Shown here in pieces: positions 15,526-22,832 of a DNA stretch of 38,208 nucleotides; position 1 is the first letter of the stretch, and each line of letters starts with the position of its first letter. Under the pieces are notes generated by a model. That model did not search any database. It saw nothing but the letters and a program-made list of their open reading frames with translations, and was not told where the DNA came from. The stretch comes from Acidobacteriota bacterium. GTDB taxonomy: Bacteria > Acidobacteriota > Terriglobia > Bryobacterales > Bryobacteraceae. A program made the translations under genes and the position numbers. The DNA lies in assembly GCA_005808475.1 (NCBI GenBank), contig SYLY01000121.1, positions 1-38,208 of the forward strand, in the 5' to 3' direction.

Positions 15526-16992
15526 CTATTTCGCCGCCCGCCGCTTGAACGAGTACGACTTGAAGTCGAAATCCCAATCGTCGCGATCGGGCTTGGGAGC
15601 GGCGCTCGACTTCGGCAGATACGCCGCCAGCCGCGTCTTCACGCCGGCGAGCGTCGCGTCGCCGGCTCGATTGGTCCACTCGTTGGGATCGGCCACGCGA
15701 TCGTACAGTTCCTCGCCGCCGTCCCGGTAGCGGATATAGCGCCACCGTTCGTCGATCACCGCGTGATTATCGGGAAAGTACGTCGAGACGGCCGGCTTCC
15801 ACTTCCGTTTAGGATCGCGCAGCAGAGGCGTCAAGCTGGTCCCGTCCAGATCGTCGCGAGCGGGCAGACCGCACATTTCGACGAGCGTCGGGTACAAGTC
15901 CAGCAGACTCACCGCCTGCTTCCTCGGCAGCCCCGCCGCGCCAACTCCGGGCCCGGCGAACACGATGGGGACGTGCGTCGACCGTTGCCACAAGGTCGAC
16001 TTGTGCCAGTGCTTCTTCTCGCCGAGATGCCATCCATTGTCGGACCAGAAAACTAGGATCGTGTCGCGGGCGTGGGAGCTCTTCGCCAGCGCGTTCACCA
16101 CGCGGCCCACCATGGCGTCGGCGAACGAGATCGCGGCCAGATACGCGCGCACCGCGTCCTTCCACTTGCCTTCCTTGACGATGCGTTCGTGCTCGGCGCG
16201 CCGGAAGCGGGCGAACTCCTGGCCCACGGCGGGAATGTCGTCCAGATCCGCGTCCGAGGTCTCTGGCAGCCGCACCTTGTCCGGCGGATACATGTCGAAA
16301 TAGCGTTGCGGCGCGAACATCGGAATGTGGGGATGCCACAGCCCGATCGCCAAAAAGAACGGCTTCTCGTGGCTCTTGGAGAGGAACCTTTCGCCGTACT
16401 CCACCGCTCGCATGTCCCCATGGCCGCTTTCCTCGCGGCCGGGGATGACACCCCAATCGAACTCGCCCTGGAAATTGCTCAGCCCGTTGAACGGGTGCCC
16501 GGCCGGAGCGGGGACCTTCTTGTTCCACGGATACCACTCGTCGCGCCGGTACCAGGGATCGTCGAACTCCTGCAACTGGAAGTCGTCCCACTGGTCCGGC
16601 GGATTGAATCCGGCGACATGGTGGAAGACCTTGCCCGCCCCGGCCGCGGTGTAGCCGTTGCGGCGGAAGTAGACCGGCAGCGTGACGGCGCCGGGAAGGT
16701 TCGGCTTCCAGTACGTCTCGTTGCCGTAGATCCCGGTGCGCCATGGCGCCTGGCCCGTCAGCAGCGCGGTTCGCGAGGGATTGCACAGCGGCGACGCGCA
16801 GTGGGCGTTGGAGAACAAAGCCCCGCGCCGGGCCAGTTTGTCGATTTCCGGCGTTCGAATTCCCGGGTAACCGCCGAGCGGCCCCACCCAGTCGTTCATG
16901 TCGTCCACCGACAGAAACAGCACGTTCGGCCGTTTGCCAGCCGCCGTGGCGGCGCCTGCCGCAAGTCCACCGAGAAACGTTCGCCGCGTCAC
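15526..16992 (-). CDS. Tat-exported sulfatase (iduronate-2-sulfatase-like)
   Basis: This 488-residue type I sulfatase hydrolyses sulfate esters, probably on a polysaccharide. A twin-arginine signal (TRRTFLGGLAAGAATAAG) leads into metal-binding Asp30/Asp31 (LFLSVDDMNDW). The formylglycine site CNPSR has Cys70, so a maturation enzyme is needed. Further active-site segments are GLWHPHIPMFAP and FWSDNGWHLGEKKHWHK. The motif pattern is closest to the iduronate-2-sulfatase/choline-sulfatase-like branch. GTG 16992 overlaps the stop of the adenylate cyclase gene as GTGA. The Tat signal confirms this start. The PD40 gene follows at 2 bp. Confidence 0.92.
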   Translation of the reverse strand: MTRRTFLGGLAAGAATAAGKRPNVLFLSVDDMNDWVGPLGGYPGIRTPEIDKLARRGALFSNAHCASPLCNPSRTALLTGQAPWRTGIYGNETYWKPNLPGAVTLPVYFRRNGYTAAGAGKVFHHVAGFNPPDQWDDFQLQEFDDPWYRRDEWYPWNKKVPAPAGHPFNGLSNFQGEFDWGVIPGREESGHGDMRAVEYGERFLSKSHEKPFFLAIGLWHPHIPMFAPQRYFDMYPPDKVRLPETSDADLDDIPAVGQEFARFRRAEHERIVKEGKWKDAVRAYLAAISFADAMVGRVVNALAKSSHARDTILVFWSDNGWHLGEKKHWHKSTLWQRSTHVPIVFAGPGVGAAGLPRKQAVSLLDLYPTLVEMCGLPARDDLDGTSLTPLLRDPKRKWKPAVSTYFPDNHAVIDERWRYIRYRDGGEELYDRVADPNEWTNRAGDATLAGVKTRLAAYLPKSSAAPKPDRDDWDFDFKSYSFKRRAAK

Positions 16993-18527
16993 TCCTGGGA
17001 TTGTACCAGGATCGCTTCTTTTTCCCGCAGGAACGCCGGGAACGCCAGGGGCGCTTTCTGGAAGTAGATTTCGTAGCGGCGCGCGAACGGCGCGGGCGGA
17101 CCTTCGCCCCAGCCATCCTGCAGCGCCGGAAGCAGTCCCTCGGCGAAGAACATGTCTACCTCGCGCTTCTCCTTGGTCGCGATCTTGCCGCGGTAGTCGC
17201 AGGCGAAGAAATCCTTGACGCGCGCCCAGGTGCGTTCGGAGAGGTTGATACGGTCCGGAGCCCCGCTCGATTCCATTCGTGCACTGAAGTTGACCGTGTC
17301 GCCCCAGATGTCGAACGCGAACTTGTCGATGCCCACCACGCCGGCCACCACGGGACCGGTGTGGATGCCGATGCGCACTTTCCATGGCGCCATACCCTGT
17401 TCCCGCCGGCTTCTGACTTCTTCCACCATCTCGAAGGCCGCCATTACCGCGTCCACCGGATGCGACGGCGAACGGACCGGCAAACCCGCGATGCACAAAT
17501 AGGCGTCGCCGATCGTCTTCAGCTTCTCGACGCCGTAGCGGGCGCAGATTCGGTCGAACGCCGTAAAGTAGTCGTGCAGCAGCCGCACCAGGTCCTCGGC
17601 CGCCAGCTTCTCGGTGGAGGTGGTGAACCCGACGAAATCGGTGAAGATAATGGTCACGTCCTCGAAATACTTGGGCGCCACGGCGCCGTTGGTTCGCAGT
17701 TCCTCCGCCACCTCCTCCGGCAGAATGTTGAGCAGCAGCGTCTCCGACAGCCGCTTTTGTTGCAGCAGTTCCTTGTGCTCGCCCTCCAGCGCCTCGTTGG
17801 CTCGCGCCAGACTCTCCGACATGACCAGGCGCTCCACCGTGGTCGAAAGCAGTCCCGTGATCGACCGCATCGCCGTTTCGCTGAGTTCGACGCCCGCCAG
17901 GGCGATGCTGCCGAACGGCGCCGTCCCGCAGGCGACCGGGAGCACCCAGGAGGTTCCGTCCCGCGAGGGCGCGAGCTTTTCGGCGCATCCTAGCAGGGCG
18001 GCCCCGTTCACCGAGATCGAGCCGGCGCTGTGCGCCACGGCCTTGTCGAGCAGGAAGAACGTGGCGCCCTCGCAGCCGAAGATCGGCACCATTTGCTCGG
18101 CGGCGGTCTGCGCCAGCGTATCCATGCGGCCGGCGAACATCAGCGACCGGCCCAGTTCGAAGAGCCGCTCGGCCTCGCGCTGTCTCGCCTGCGCCTCTTT
18201 CGCGGTTCTCCGCGCGCACTGCGAGAGGTGGCTCGACACCACCGCCGCCGCCAGCAGCCCCAATACGGCGGTCCATCCCTCGGTGTCCCTGATGTCGATG
18301 TGGCCAATCGGCTCGACGAAGTGGTAGTCGAATCCGAGCGCGGCCGTGATGGAGGCGCTGACCGCCTCGGCGCGTCCCAGCCGCATCGAGATCACCAGCA
18401 CCAGAATCACCAGCAACAGCTCGACCAGGGATGCGTGCACGTAGGGTATGGCCCGGCACGATTCGAGAAAGAGGATTACGGCGATGTTGACGGCGAGCAG
18501 CACCGTCAACTTCCGTTTGGTCGGCAT
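16989..18527 (-). CDS. Membrane-bound class III adenylate cyclase
   Basis: This 512-residue protein makes cAMP from ATP. The N-terminal region has about four hydrophobic segments like the KdpD/DUF4118 membrane module (about 8-100, with GFDYHFVEPIGHI). A GAF-like sensor region follows (about 120-240), then a coiled-coil linker (about 245-280) and the cyclase domain (about 285-475). Metal ligands Asp297 (IIFTDFVGFT) and Asp341 (IGDAYL), adenine-selecting Lys337 and Asp406 (FDIWGDTVN), and Asn413 and Arg417 (NFSARMES) are all present, so it is predicted active and ATP-specific. ATG 18527 has AGGTGAG upstream. It lies between a deacetylase gene (39 bp) and a sulfatase gene (4-bp overlap). Confidence 0.9.
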   Translation of the reverse strand: MPTKRKLTVLLAVNIAVILFLESCRAIPYVHASLVELLLVILVLVISMRLGRAEAVSASITAALGFDYHFVEPIGHIDIRDTEGWTAVLGLLAAAVVSSHLSQCARRTAKEAQARQREAERLFELGRSLMFAGRMDTLAQTAAEQMVPIFGCEGATFFLLDKAVAHSAGSISVNGAALLGCAEKLAPSRDGTSWVLPVACGTAPFGSIALAGVELSETAMRSITGLLSTTVERLVMSESLARANEALEGEHKELLQQKRLSETLLLNILPEEVAEELRTNGAVAPKYFEDVTIIFTDFVGFTTSTEKLAAEDLVRLLHDYFTAFDRICARYGVEKLKTIGDAYLCIAGLPVRSPSHPVDAVMAAFEMVEEVRSRREQGMAPWKVRIGIHTGPVVAGVVGIDKFAFDIWGDTVNFSARMESSGAPDRINLSERTWARVKDFFACDYRGKIATKEKREVDMFFAEGLLPALQDGWGEGPPAPFARRYEIYFQKAPLAFPAFLREKEAILVQSQE

Positions 18528-18566
18528 GGGATCTCACCTACCTATCGGCGAAACCAAGGAGAGCGA

Positions 18567-19496
18567 CTACCCGGCGACAACCCTTAGATCGGCGAGCCTC
18601 GCCTTACTACCGGCCCCGGCAACCATCGCGCGTATGGCGTCCAACGTCTCGAACCCCGGGTCCACCACGCCCAGGCACGACGGATGCGCCAGCATGTCGA
18701 ATACGGCGCCGTTGGCGATGGTCCACTCGACCGCCGCCCGGGTTGCATCGATGAAACGGCGCAACGGCCAACGCCCGTTTCGAAAGGCGTTGATGTCGCT
18801 CACCGGCGCCATCGGAATCTCGAGCAGACCCGTTTCCGGATACCGGTACGGTTGCGACTTGCGCAGCGCCTCCGGCAGATACCCGCGCGGATCGCCTTCG
18901 AGCGGATGGGGAGCGTACTGGCTAGACACCCAGCGAAAACCCTGGTTCATCAACATCCGTTGAATATCCGCGCGCCCGGCGAGACCATCCGCGAATCCAC
19001 CCGGCGTCCGGAATCCCACGGGCGCGAAGCCGAGCCGCGTCTTCATCGCCTCCGTGCACATGGCGACATTGTCAGCCAGGATACGGTCCAGCGGCTGGCC
19101 CCGCGTCAGCCACGGCGCGCGTTTGAAGCGGAACTGCGCGGCTTCCGGCGCGGCGGCCAGGACGTTGACATGATCGTAGGTGTGGTTGCCGATCGCGTGG
19201 CCCATCCGCGCGATCTCCTGGAGCCAATCCACGTTCTCCTGTTCGAGCACGCGGCCGACGCAGAAGAAGTGCATCGTGCCGCCGGCCGCTTTCACGCGGC
19301 GCGCCGCCTCCAACGCGTACTTCTTGCTCGCTTCGTCGAGGTTGCCCTTTTCGTAATCCCAGTGCGTGGTTTCCCACTTCGGGAAGTTGCGCGACATCTC
19401 GAGATCGAACGTGATCGAGATCGTGGCGGGCTTGTCCGCCGCCATCGCCGCGGCCGCCGGCGCGGCGAGAAACCGGCGTCTACTCCATTCAGGCAC
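18567..19496 (-). CDS. Tat-exported polysaccharide deacetylase (CE4/NodB-like)
   Basis: This 309-residue enzyme of the NodB fold removes acetyl groups from a glycan. It has a twin-arginine leader (SRRRFLAAPAAAAMAA). The catalytic segment ISITFDLE (Asp31) replaces the usual TFDDG, and zinc ligands are His105 and His109 in NHTYDH. GFRTPGGF and DMLAHPS match the later CE4 motifs. GTG 19496 is supported by GGAGG seven bases upstream and by the Tat signal. The start overlaps the stop of the small chimeric ORF by 8 bp. The FDLE variant of motif one suggests a branch distinct from classic chitin deacetylases. Confidence 0.85.
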   Translation of the reverse strand: MPEWSRRRFLAAPAAAAMAADKPATISITFDLEMSRNFPKWETTHWDYEKGNLDEASKKYALEAARRVKAAGGTMHFFCVGRVLEQENVDWLQEIARMGHAIGNHTYDHVNVLAAAPEAAQFRFKRAPWLTRGQPLDRILADNVAMCTEAMKTRLGFAPVGFRTPGGFADGLAGRADIQRMLMNQGFRWVSSQYAPHPLEGDPRGYLPEALRKSQPYRYPETGLLEIPMAPVSDINAFRNGRWPLRRFIDATRAAVEWTIANGAVFDMLAHPSCLGVVDPGFETLDAIRAMVAGAGSKARLADLRVVAG

Positions 19497-19812
19497 TGAT
19501 GTCCTCCACGACGCGGCCCGCCACGTCGGTCCACCGGAAGTTCCGGCCCTGGTAGGGATACGTGAGCCGCGAGTGATCGATGCCGAGGCATCGCAAGAGG
19601 GCCGGCTTTTGAACTTTTCGGAATGCCCCAGGCGGCGCGCGGTCCTCGTTCGCCGCCACGCGCCGGGCGGAGTCCCGCGAGTCCAGCCGTACGCCGCCCG
19701 ACTGCATCGCCGCGCCGTGGCATGCCGCGCGGCGCTGGCGAAGCGGCGGCTCGACCTCACGATCGAAGCCGGCCGCGAGCAACGCGAGAAGCAGCGAGCC
19801 CATCGCGACCAC
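19489..19812 (-). pseudogene. Chimeric remnant: PSCyt1 cytochrome head joined to DUF1501-like tail
   Basis: This is an open frame of 107 residues that does not look like one natural protein. The N-terminal half (about 7-50: LLLALLAAGFDREVEP, then AACHGAAMQSGGVRLDSRDS) resembles the start of planctomycete-type cytochrome/DUF1549 proteins. The first heme cysteine is Arg (RRAACHG instead of CxxCH). The last third (LGIDHSRLTYPYQGRNFR, then WTDVAGRVVEDIS) resembles the C-terminal end of DUF1501 proteins, whose genes usually sit directly downstream of such cytochrome genes. A deletion of roughly 3-4 kb between the two genes explains the fusion. It keeps tight spacing: 4 bp after the esterase stop and 8 bp overlap with the deacetylase. 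Motif identification is from memory. Confidence 0.6.
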
Positions 19813-19816
19813 GCTA

Positions 19817-21802
19817 TCAGCGCCGGGGCGTCCAGTTCAAGTGCTCGTCGAGGAACGGATACGCTTCCGCGCCGTCGATGCGATGCGGCCCATCGAACCT
19901 GGCGACGCGGCCCGAGCGCGGGATCCCCAGAAACCGCCACGGTTCGAGGGCCTGATCGATCTCGCGGTCGGCGATGGCTCGCGGCTCGACGATCACGCCG
20001 TCGGCGTCTCCCATTTCGATCAGGAATGCGCGCGGCGCGATCAGGGCGGCGAGATCGGAGTGATCGAACCGGTTCAACATGCCGAAGTTGTACTGGTCGG
20101 CGACGTTCGCATAATGAGGATAGGCAGTGCCCATGGTGAGATCCACCGTCTTGGCCGTCCACTCGTTGAAGTGGCCGCTGCAGATCACCGCCTGGAACCG
20201 GGGAACGCCGGGGCCGGTCCACAGCGCGGTGTAGCCGCCATAGGAGAGGCCGTAGAACGCGATCCGGCTCTTGTCCACGAACGGAAGCGTCTCGAGATAG
20301 TCGATCAGCCGGTCGAACTTGCGCACGTCCATGCCGGCCGGCGTCAGACCCACCGGATGCGCGCGCCGGATCAGCTTCTGGCGCTCGACGTTGTCCTGAG
20401 TCGCGATCATCACCGCCATGACGATATATCCGCGCTCGAGCAGGCGCAGGCCGAACTGGGAGTATTCGGGGCGCGCCTTCGGATCGAGTCCGATGGAATC
20501 CTCGGGCCTGCCCGCCAGCCCATGCGAGATGAAGACCACCGGCCTGCGCTCGGCCGGCTTCATGCCCTTCGGCACGCACAGGATGCCGTAGGCGTGCACG
20601 TTGTCGTAGGTCCGCACGCGCAGCCGGTAGCCGGTGAAGCCCGGCTCGTCGTAAACCTTGACGCTCCGCGCGTCGAGCGGCCCTTGCGGCTCCGGGAAAC
20701 GGCCCACCAGGTCGCGGTAGGCTTCGAGTTTGGACGCCATCGAGCGCGAATACGCGGCCGGCGACGAGTAGTCCGGCTTCGGCCCGGCATCCCGCTTGCG
20801 CCAGGATTCCAGCGCGAGATTGCGGTACAGAGCCTCCCACTGGCGGAAGCGTTGGTTCTCGATGCGCGCGATCTCCTCGGGGTCGATGCGGAGGCTCCAA
20901 CGAGCGGACGGCAGCGCGGGAATCGGCTCGGCTCCGGCGGCGCGCGCCAAGCCGGCGGGATCGACGAGCGACCGCAGCTTCCACAAAAGCCGGTCGGGCG
21001 GCTGCTCCCATTCCGGCGCCGCCTGGGGATAGCCCGACGTGAATGTTCGTTCGAAACGGCCATCGACGGCTGACGCAATGGCGGCGGTCATGGCTCCCTG
21101 GCCGATACCCGCCACCGCGATCCGGCCGTTCACCGATGCCAGCGAGCGGAGCCAATCCGCCGCCGCGATGGCGAGCGACGCCTCGGCTCCCACGATGTGC
21201 CGGCCGGTCTGATATCCCAGCCGCATCAGCCATTCCCGATCCTCGAGCCAGACCTGCGAGAAGGCCCTGCGCCGCGTCAGGAACGGCACGAACACGACCC
21301 GCCCGGATCGCGCCAGGGCGAGCGCCGCGCCGGAACCCACGGCACGCCCGAGCCCGGCCGCGTCGGCGGCGGATTCGTCCGCGTCCGGGAGAAACACCGT
21401 GGCCGGCGATCGCCCTCCGCCGGTTGGCTCGAGCAGCACGCCGTACATGCGGACCAGCGCGCCGGAGAATCCGGCCGTGGGCCCGATCGTGCCGATCCGC
21501 AGTACGGGCCATTCGGCCAGCGACGCGCGGATGCCGGATTCCTCGCCAACGGCGGTGATGCGAGGCTCCGGCTTGCGGAACTCATCGACGGCTCCGGTGA
21601 GTTCGCGGATCGCGGCGCGATTGGCCGCCAAGTCGAACGGCGCCCCTGGCTTGGCCCAGCGCGATTCGTAGTAGGAACGCAGTTCGGCCCACTGTTCGGC
21701 CACGATATCGGAGGGGAAGTCCCATCGGGCCGTGCCGGGCAGCGTCTCGCCGGACTGCGCCCACAACGCCGCCGGAGCGAACAGCGCCAACAGGACGCGC
21801 AT
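19817..21802 (-). CDS. Secreted two-module alpha/beta hydrolase (acetyl-esterase/S9-like)
   Basis: This is a 661-residue exported protein with a signal peptide (VLLALFAPAALWAQ). The C-terminal module (about 410-661) is a complete alpha/beta hydrolase: nucleophile Ser520 in GLSYGGYTA, acid in EMGDADGV and His in FDGPHRIDG. The N-terminal module (about 130-280) repeats the same fold pattern, but the nucleophile elbow reads GIGQGAMTA with Gly234 in the Ser position, so it should be non-catalytic. Relatives include acetyl-xylan esterases and dienelactone-hydrolase-like enzymes. ATG 21802 lies 2 bp after the Rrf2 stop. The neighbouring deacetylase and sulfatase suggest removal of ester decorations from polysaccharide. 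Confidence 0.82.
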   Translation of the reverse strand: MRVLLALFAPAALWAQSGETLPGTARWDFPSDIVAEQWAELRSYYESRWAKPGAPFDLAANRAAIRELTGAVDEFRKPEPRITAVGEESGIRASLAEWPVLRIGTIGPTAGFSGALVRMYGVLLEPTGGGRSPATVFLPDADESAADAAGLGRAVGSGAALALARSGRVVFVPFLTRRRAFSQVWLEDREWLMRLGYQTGRHIVGAEASLAIAAADWLRSLASVNGRIAVAGIGQGAMTAAIASAVDGRFERTFTSGYPQAAPEWEQPPDRLLWKLRSLVDPAGLARAAGAEPIPALPSARWSLRIDPEEIARIENQRFRQWEALYRNLALESWRKRDAGPKPDYSSPAAYSRSMASKLEAYRDLVGRFPEPQGPLDARSVKVYDEPGFTGYRLRVRTYDNVHAYGILCVPKGMKPAERRPVVFISHGLAGRPEDSIGLDPKARPEYSQFGLRLLERGYIVMAVMIATQDNVERQKLIRRAHPVGLTPAGMDVRKFDRLIDYLETLPFVDKSRIAFYGLSYGGYTALWTGPGVPRFQAVICSGHFNEWTAKTVDLTMGTAYPHYANVADQYNFGMLNRFDHSDLAALIAPRAFLIEMGDADGVIVEPRAIADREIDQALEPWRFLGIPRSGRVARFDGPHRIDGAEAYPFLDEHLNWTPRR

Positions 21803-21804
21803 TG

Positions 21805-22302
21805 CTAGGCCGGGGGCGCGCCGCGATCGGCCCGTAGAATGGCGAGGACGCCGTCGGCGCGGCAAGCCAGAAGATCGGTCATCTCCTGCTCCGAGCAGAT
21901 CAGATCCCGCAGCGTGGTCTTGCAGAGAACTTCGTGGAGCACGCCTTGTATCGTATTCCAAAGGACACGCAACGAGCAATCGACGGCGTGCGTGCAGACC
22001 ATCTGGCGGCCCGAGTGCCGTTCGCAGAACTTGTCGCCGAAGAACTGGCCGCCCAGCAGGTCGAGCACCTCGGACACCGGGATCTTCGCGGCATCGCGCG
22101 CGAGCGTGTAGCCACCGGATTGGCCGCGGGCGCTTTGCACCAAGCCGCCCATGCGCAACAGGCGCATGAGTTTGGCTACGTTCGGCACCGAGAGGGCTTC
22201 GGCTTTGCTAATCTCCGGGATCGTCAGGGACTGACCGCCGGGAACGCGAGCCAAATGTAACAAACAGCGCAGCCCGTACTCTTCCTGAGTACTCAGCTTC
22301 AT
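21805..22302 (-). CDS. Rrf2 family Fe-S transcriptional regulator
   Basis: This is a 165-residue dimeric repressor-type protein. The winged helix (about 1-80) opens MKLSTQEEYGLRCLLHLARV and has the wing motif GQSGGYTLARD. Three cysteines at 93, 103 and 109 (C-x9-C-x5-C) lie in the cluster-binding loop and resemble the IscR/NsrR arrangement, so it probably senses iron, redox state or nitric oxide through an Fe-S cluster. ATG 22302 has GGAAG just upstream. It heads a seven-gene minus-strand run and is divergent from a small secreted-protein gene; two palindromes in the shared upstream region are candidate binding sites. The regulated targets are inferred from position. Confidence 0.9.
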   Translation of the reverse strand: MKLSTQEEYGLRCLLHLARVPGGQSLTIPEISKAEALSVPNVAKLMRLLRMGGLVQSARGQSGGYTLARDAAKIPVSEVLDLLGGQFFGDKFCERHSGRQMVCTHAVDCSLRVLWNTIQGVLHEVLCKTTLRDLICSEQEMTDLLACRADGVLAILRADRGAPPA

Positions 22303-22310
22303 GGACTTCC

Positions 22311-22360
22311 ATTGTACATGCAGGTGCGAATTCGCAATCCAGCGGTCACCGGCAGGTGAC
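22311..22360. promoter_or_regulatory. Rrf2 promoter with palindromic candidate operators
   Basis: On the minus strand TACAAT (22316-22311) is a good -10 box. The perfect 12-bp palindrome TGCGAATTCGCA (22325-22336) lies just upstream in the spacer/-35 zone. A second inverted repeat GTCACC-GGCA-GGTGAC is at 22345-22360. This placement fits autorepression by the Rrf2 protein and perhaps control of the divergent gene. Confidence 0.5.
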
Positions 22361-22401
22361 GGAAAAATAATGAGCAGCCTCGTGCAACCGACTTGACGTT
22401 C

Positions 22402-22410
22402 TGGTATGCT
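22402..22410 (+). promoter_or_regulatory. Extended -10 promoter of the small secreted-protein gene
   Basis: TGGTATGCT matches the extended -10 pattern TGnTAtnnT. It would give a leader of about 27 bases that includes the strong GGAGG ribosome site before ATG 22444. Confidence 0.4.
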
Positions 22411-22443
22411 TAGTTTGAATTTCCCCCCTGGAGGTCCTACACC

Positions 22444-22755
22444 ATGAAGAAGCTGATCATTTCCCTGGCCATCGGCGCCGCCTGCTTTGGCGCCACCTGG
22501 ACCGGGTACGTTTCCGACGAGAAGTGCGGCAAGGCCCACGCCGATGGTTCCGAGAAGTCGATGAAGTGCGTGGCCGGCTGCATGAAGGGTGGCAAGGCCG
22601 CCGTGTTCGTCGTGGACGGCAACGTCTACAAGATCGCCGCCGGCTCGCAGGATCAAGTCAAAGATCACGCCGGGCACAAGGTGAAGGTCACCGGCAAGCT
22701 CGAAGGCGACACCATCACCATCCGCAAAAAGGGTGGCGTGGAGATGGCCAACTAG
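22444..22755 (+). CDS. Small secreted cysteine-containing protein of unknown function
   Basis: This 103-residue protein has a signal peptide (MKKLIISLAIGAACFGATW). The mature part carries three cysteines in a pattern (DEKCGKAHADG, MKCVAGCMKGG) and then a beta-rich OB-like region (AVFVVDGNVYKIA, HKVKVTGKLEGDTITIRK). Similar small proteins are common in Acidobacteriota and no biochemical role is known to me. GGAGG nine bases before ATG and a strong UUCG-loop terminator after the stop suggest a highly expressed single-gene unit. It is divergent from the Rrf2 gene, so it may share its control. Confidence 0.75.
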   Translation: MKKLIISLAIGAACFGATWTGYVSDEKCGKAHADGSEKSMKCVAGCMKGGKAAVFVVDGNVYKIAAGSQDQVKDHAGHKVKVTGKLEGDTITIRKKGGVEMAN

Positions 22756-22781
22756 GCCGGCTTCGCATTCCGCCAGTTTTC

Positions 22782-22820
22782 AAGCGGCGCTCGCTTCGGC
22801 GGGCGCCGCTTTTCGTTTTC
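22782..22820 (+). terminator. Rho-independent terminator with UUCG tetraloop
   Basis: A 13-bp stem (22782-22794 with 22799-22811, one G-T wobble) closes on TTCG and is followed by TTTCGTTTTC. It ends the small secreted-protein transcript and separates it from the convergent glgC. Confidence 0.85.
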
Positions 22821-22832
22821 AGCGGCCGGGCG

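Noticed and set aside
18567..21512. Single 981-codon frame spanning the deacetylase and much of the esterase region
   Set aside because: Only the last 309 codons have deacetylase homology and a Tat leader; the upstream part is an out-of-frame shadow of the esterase gene.
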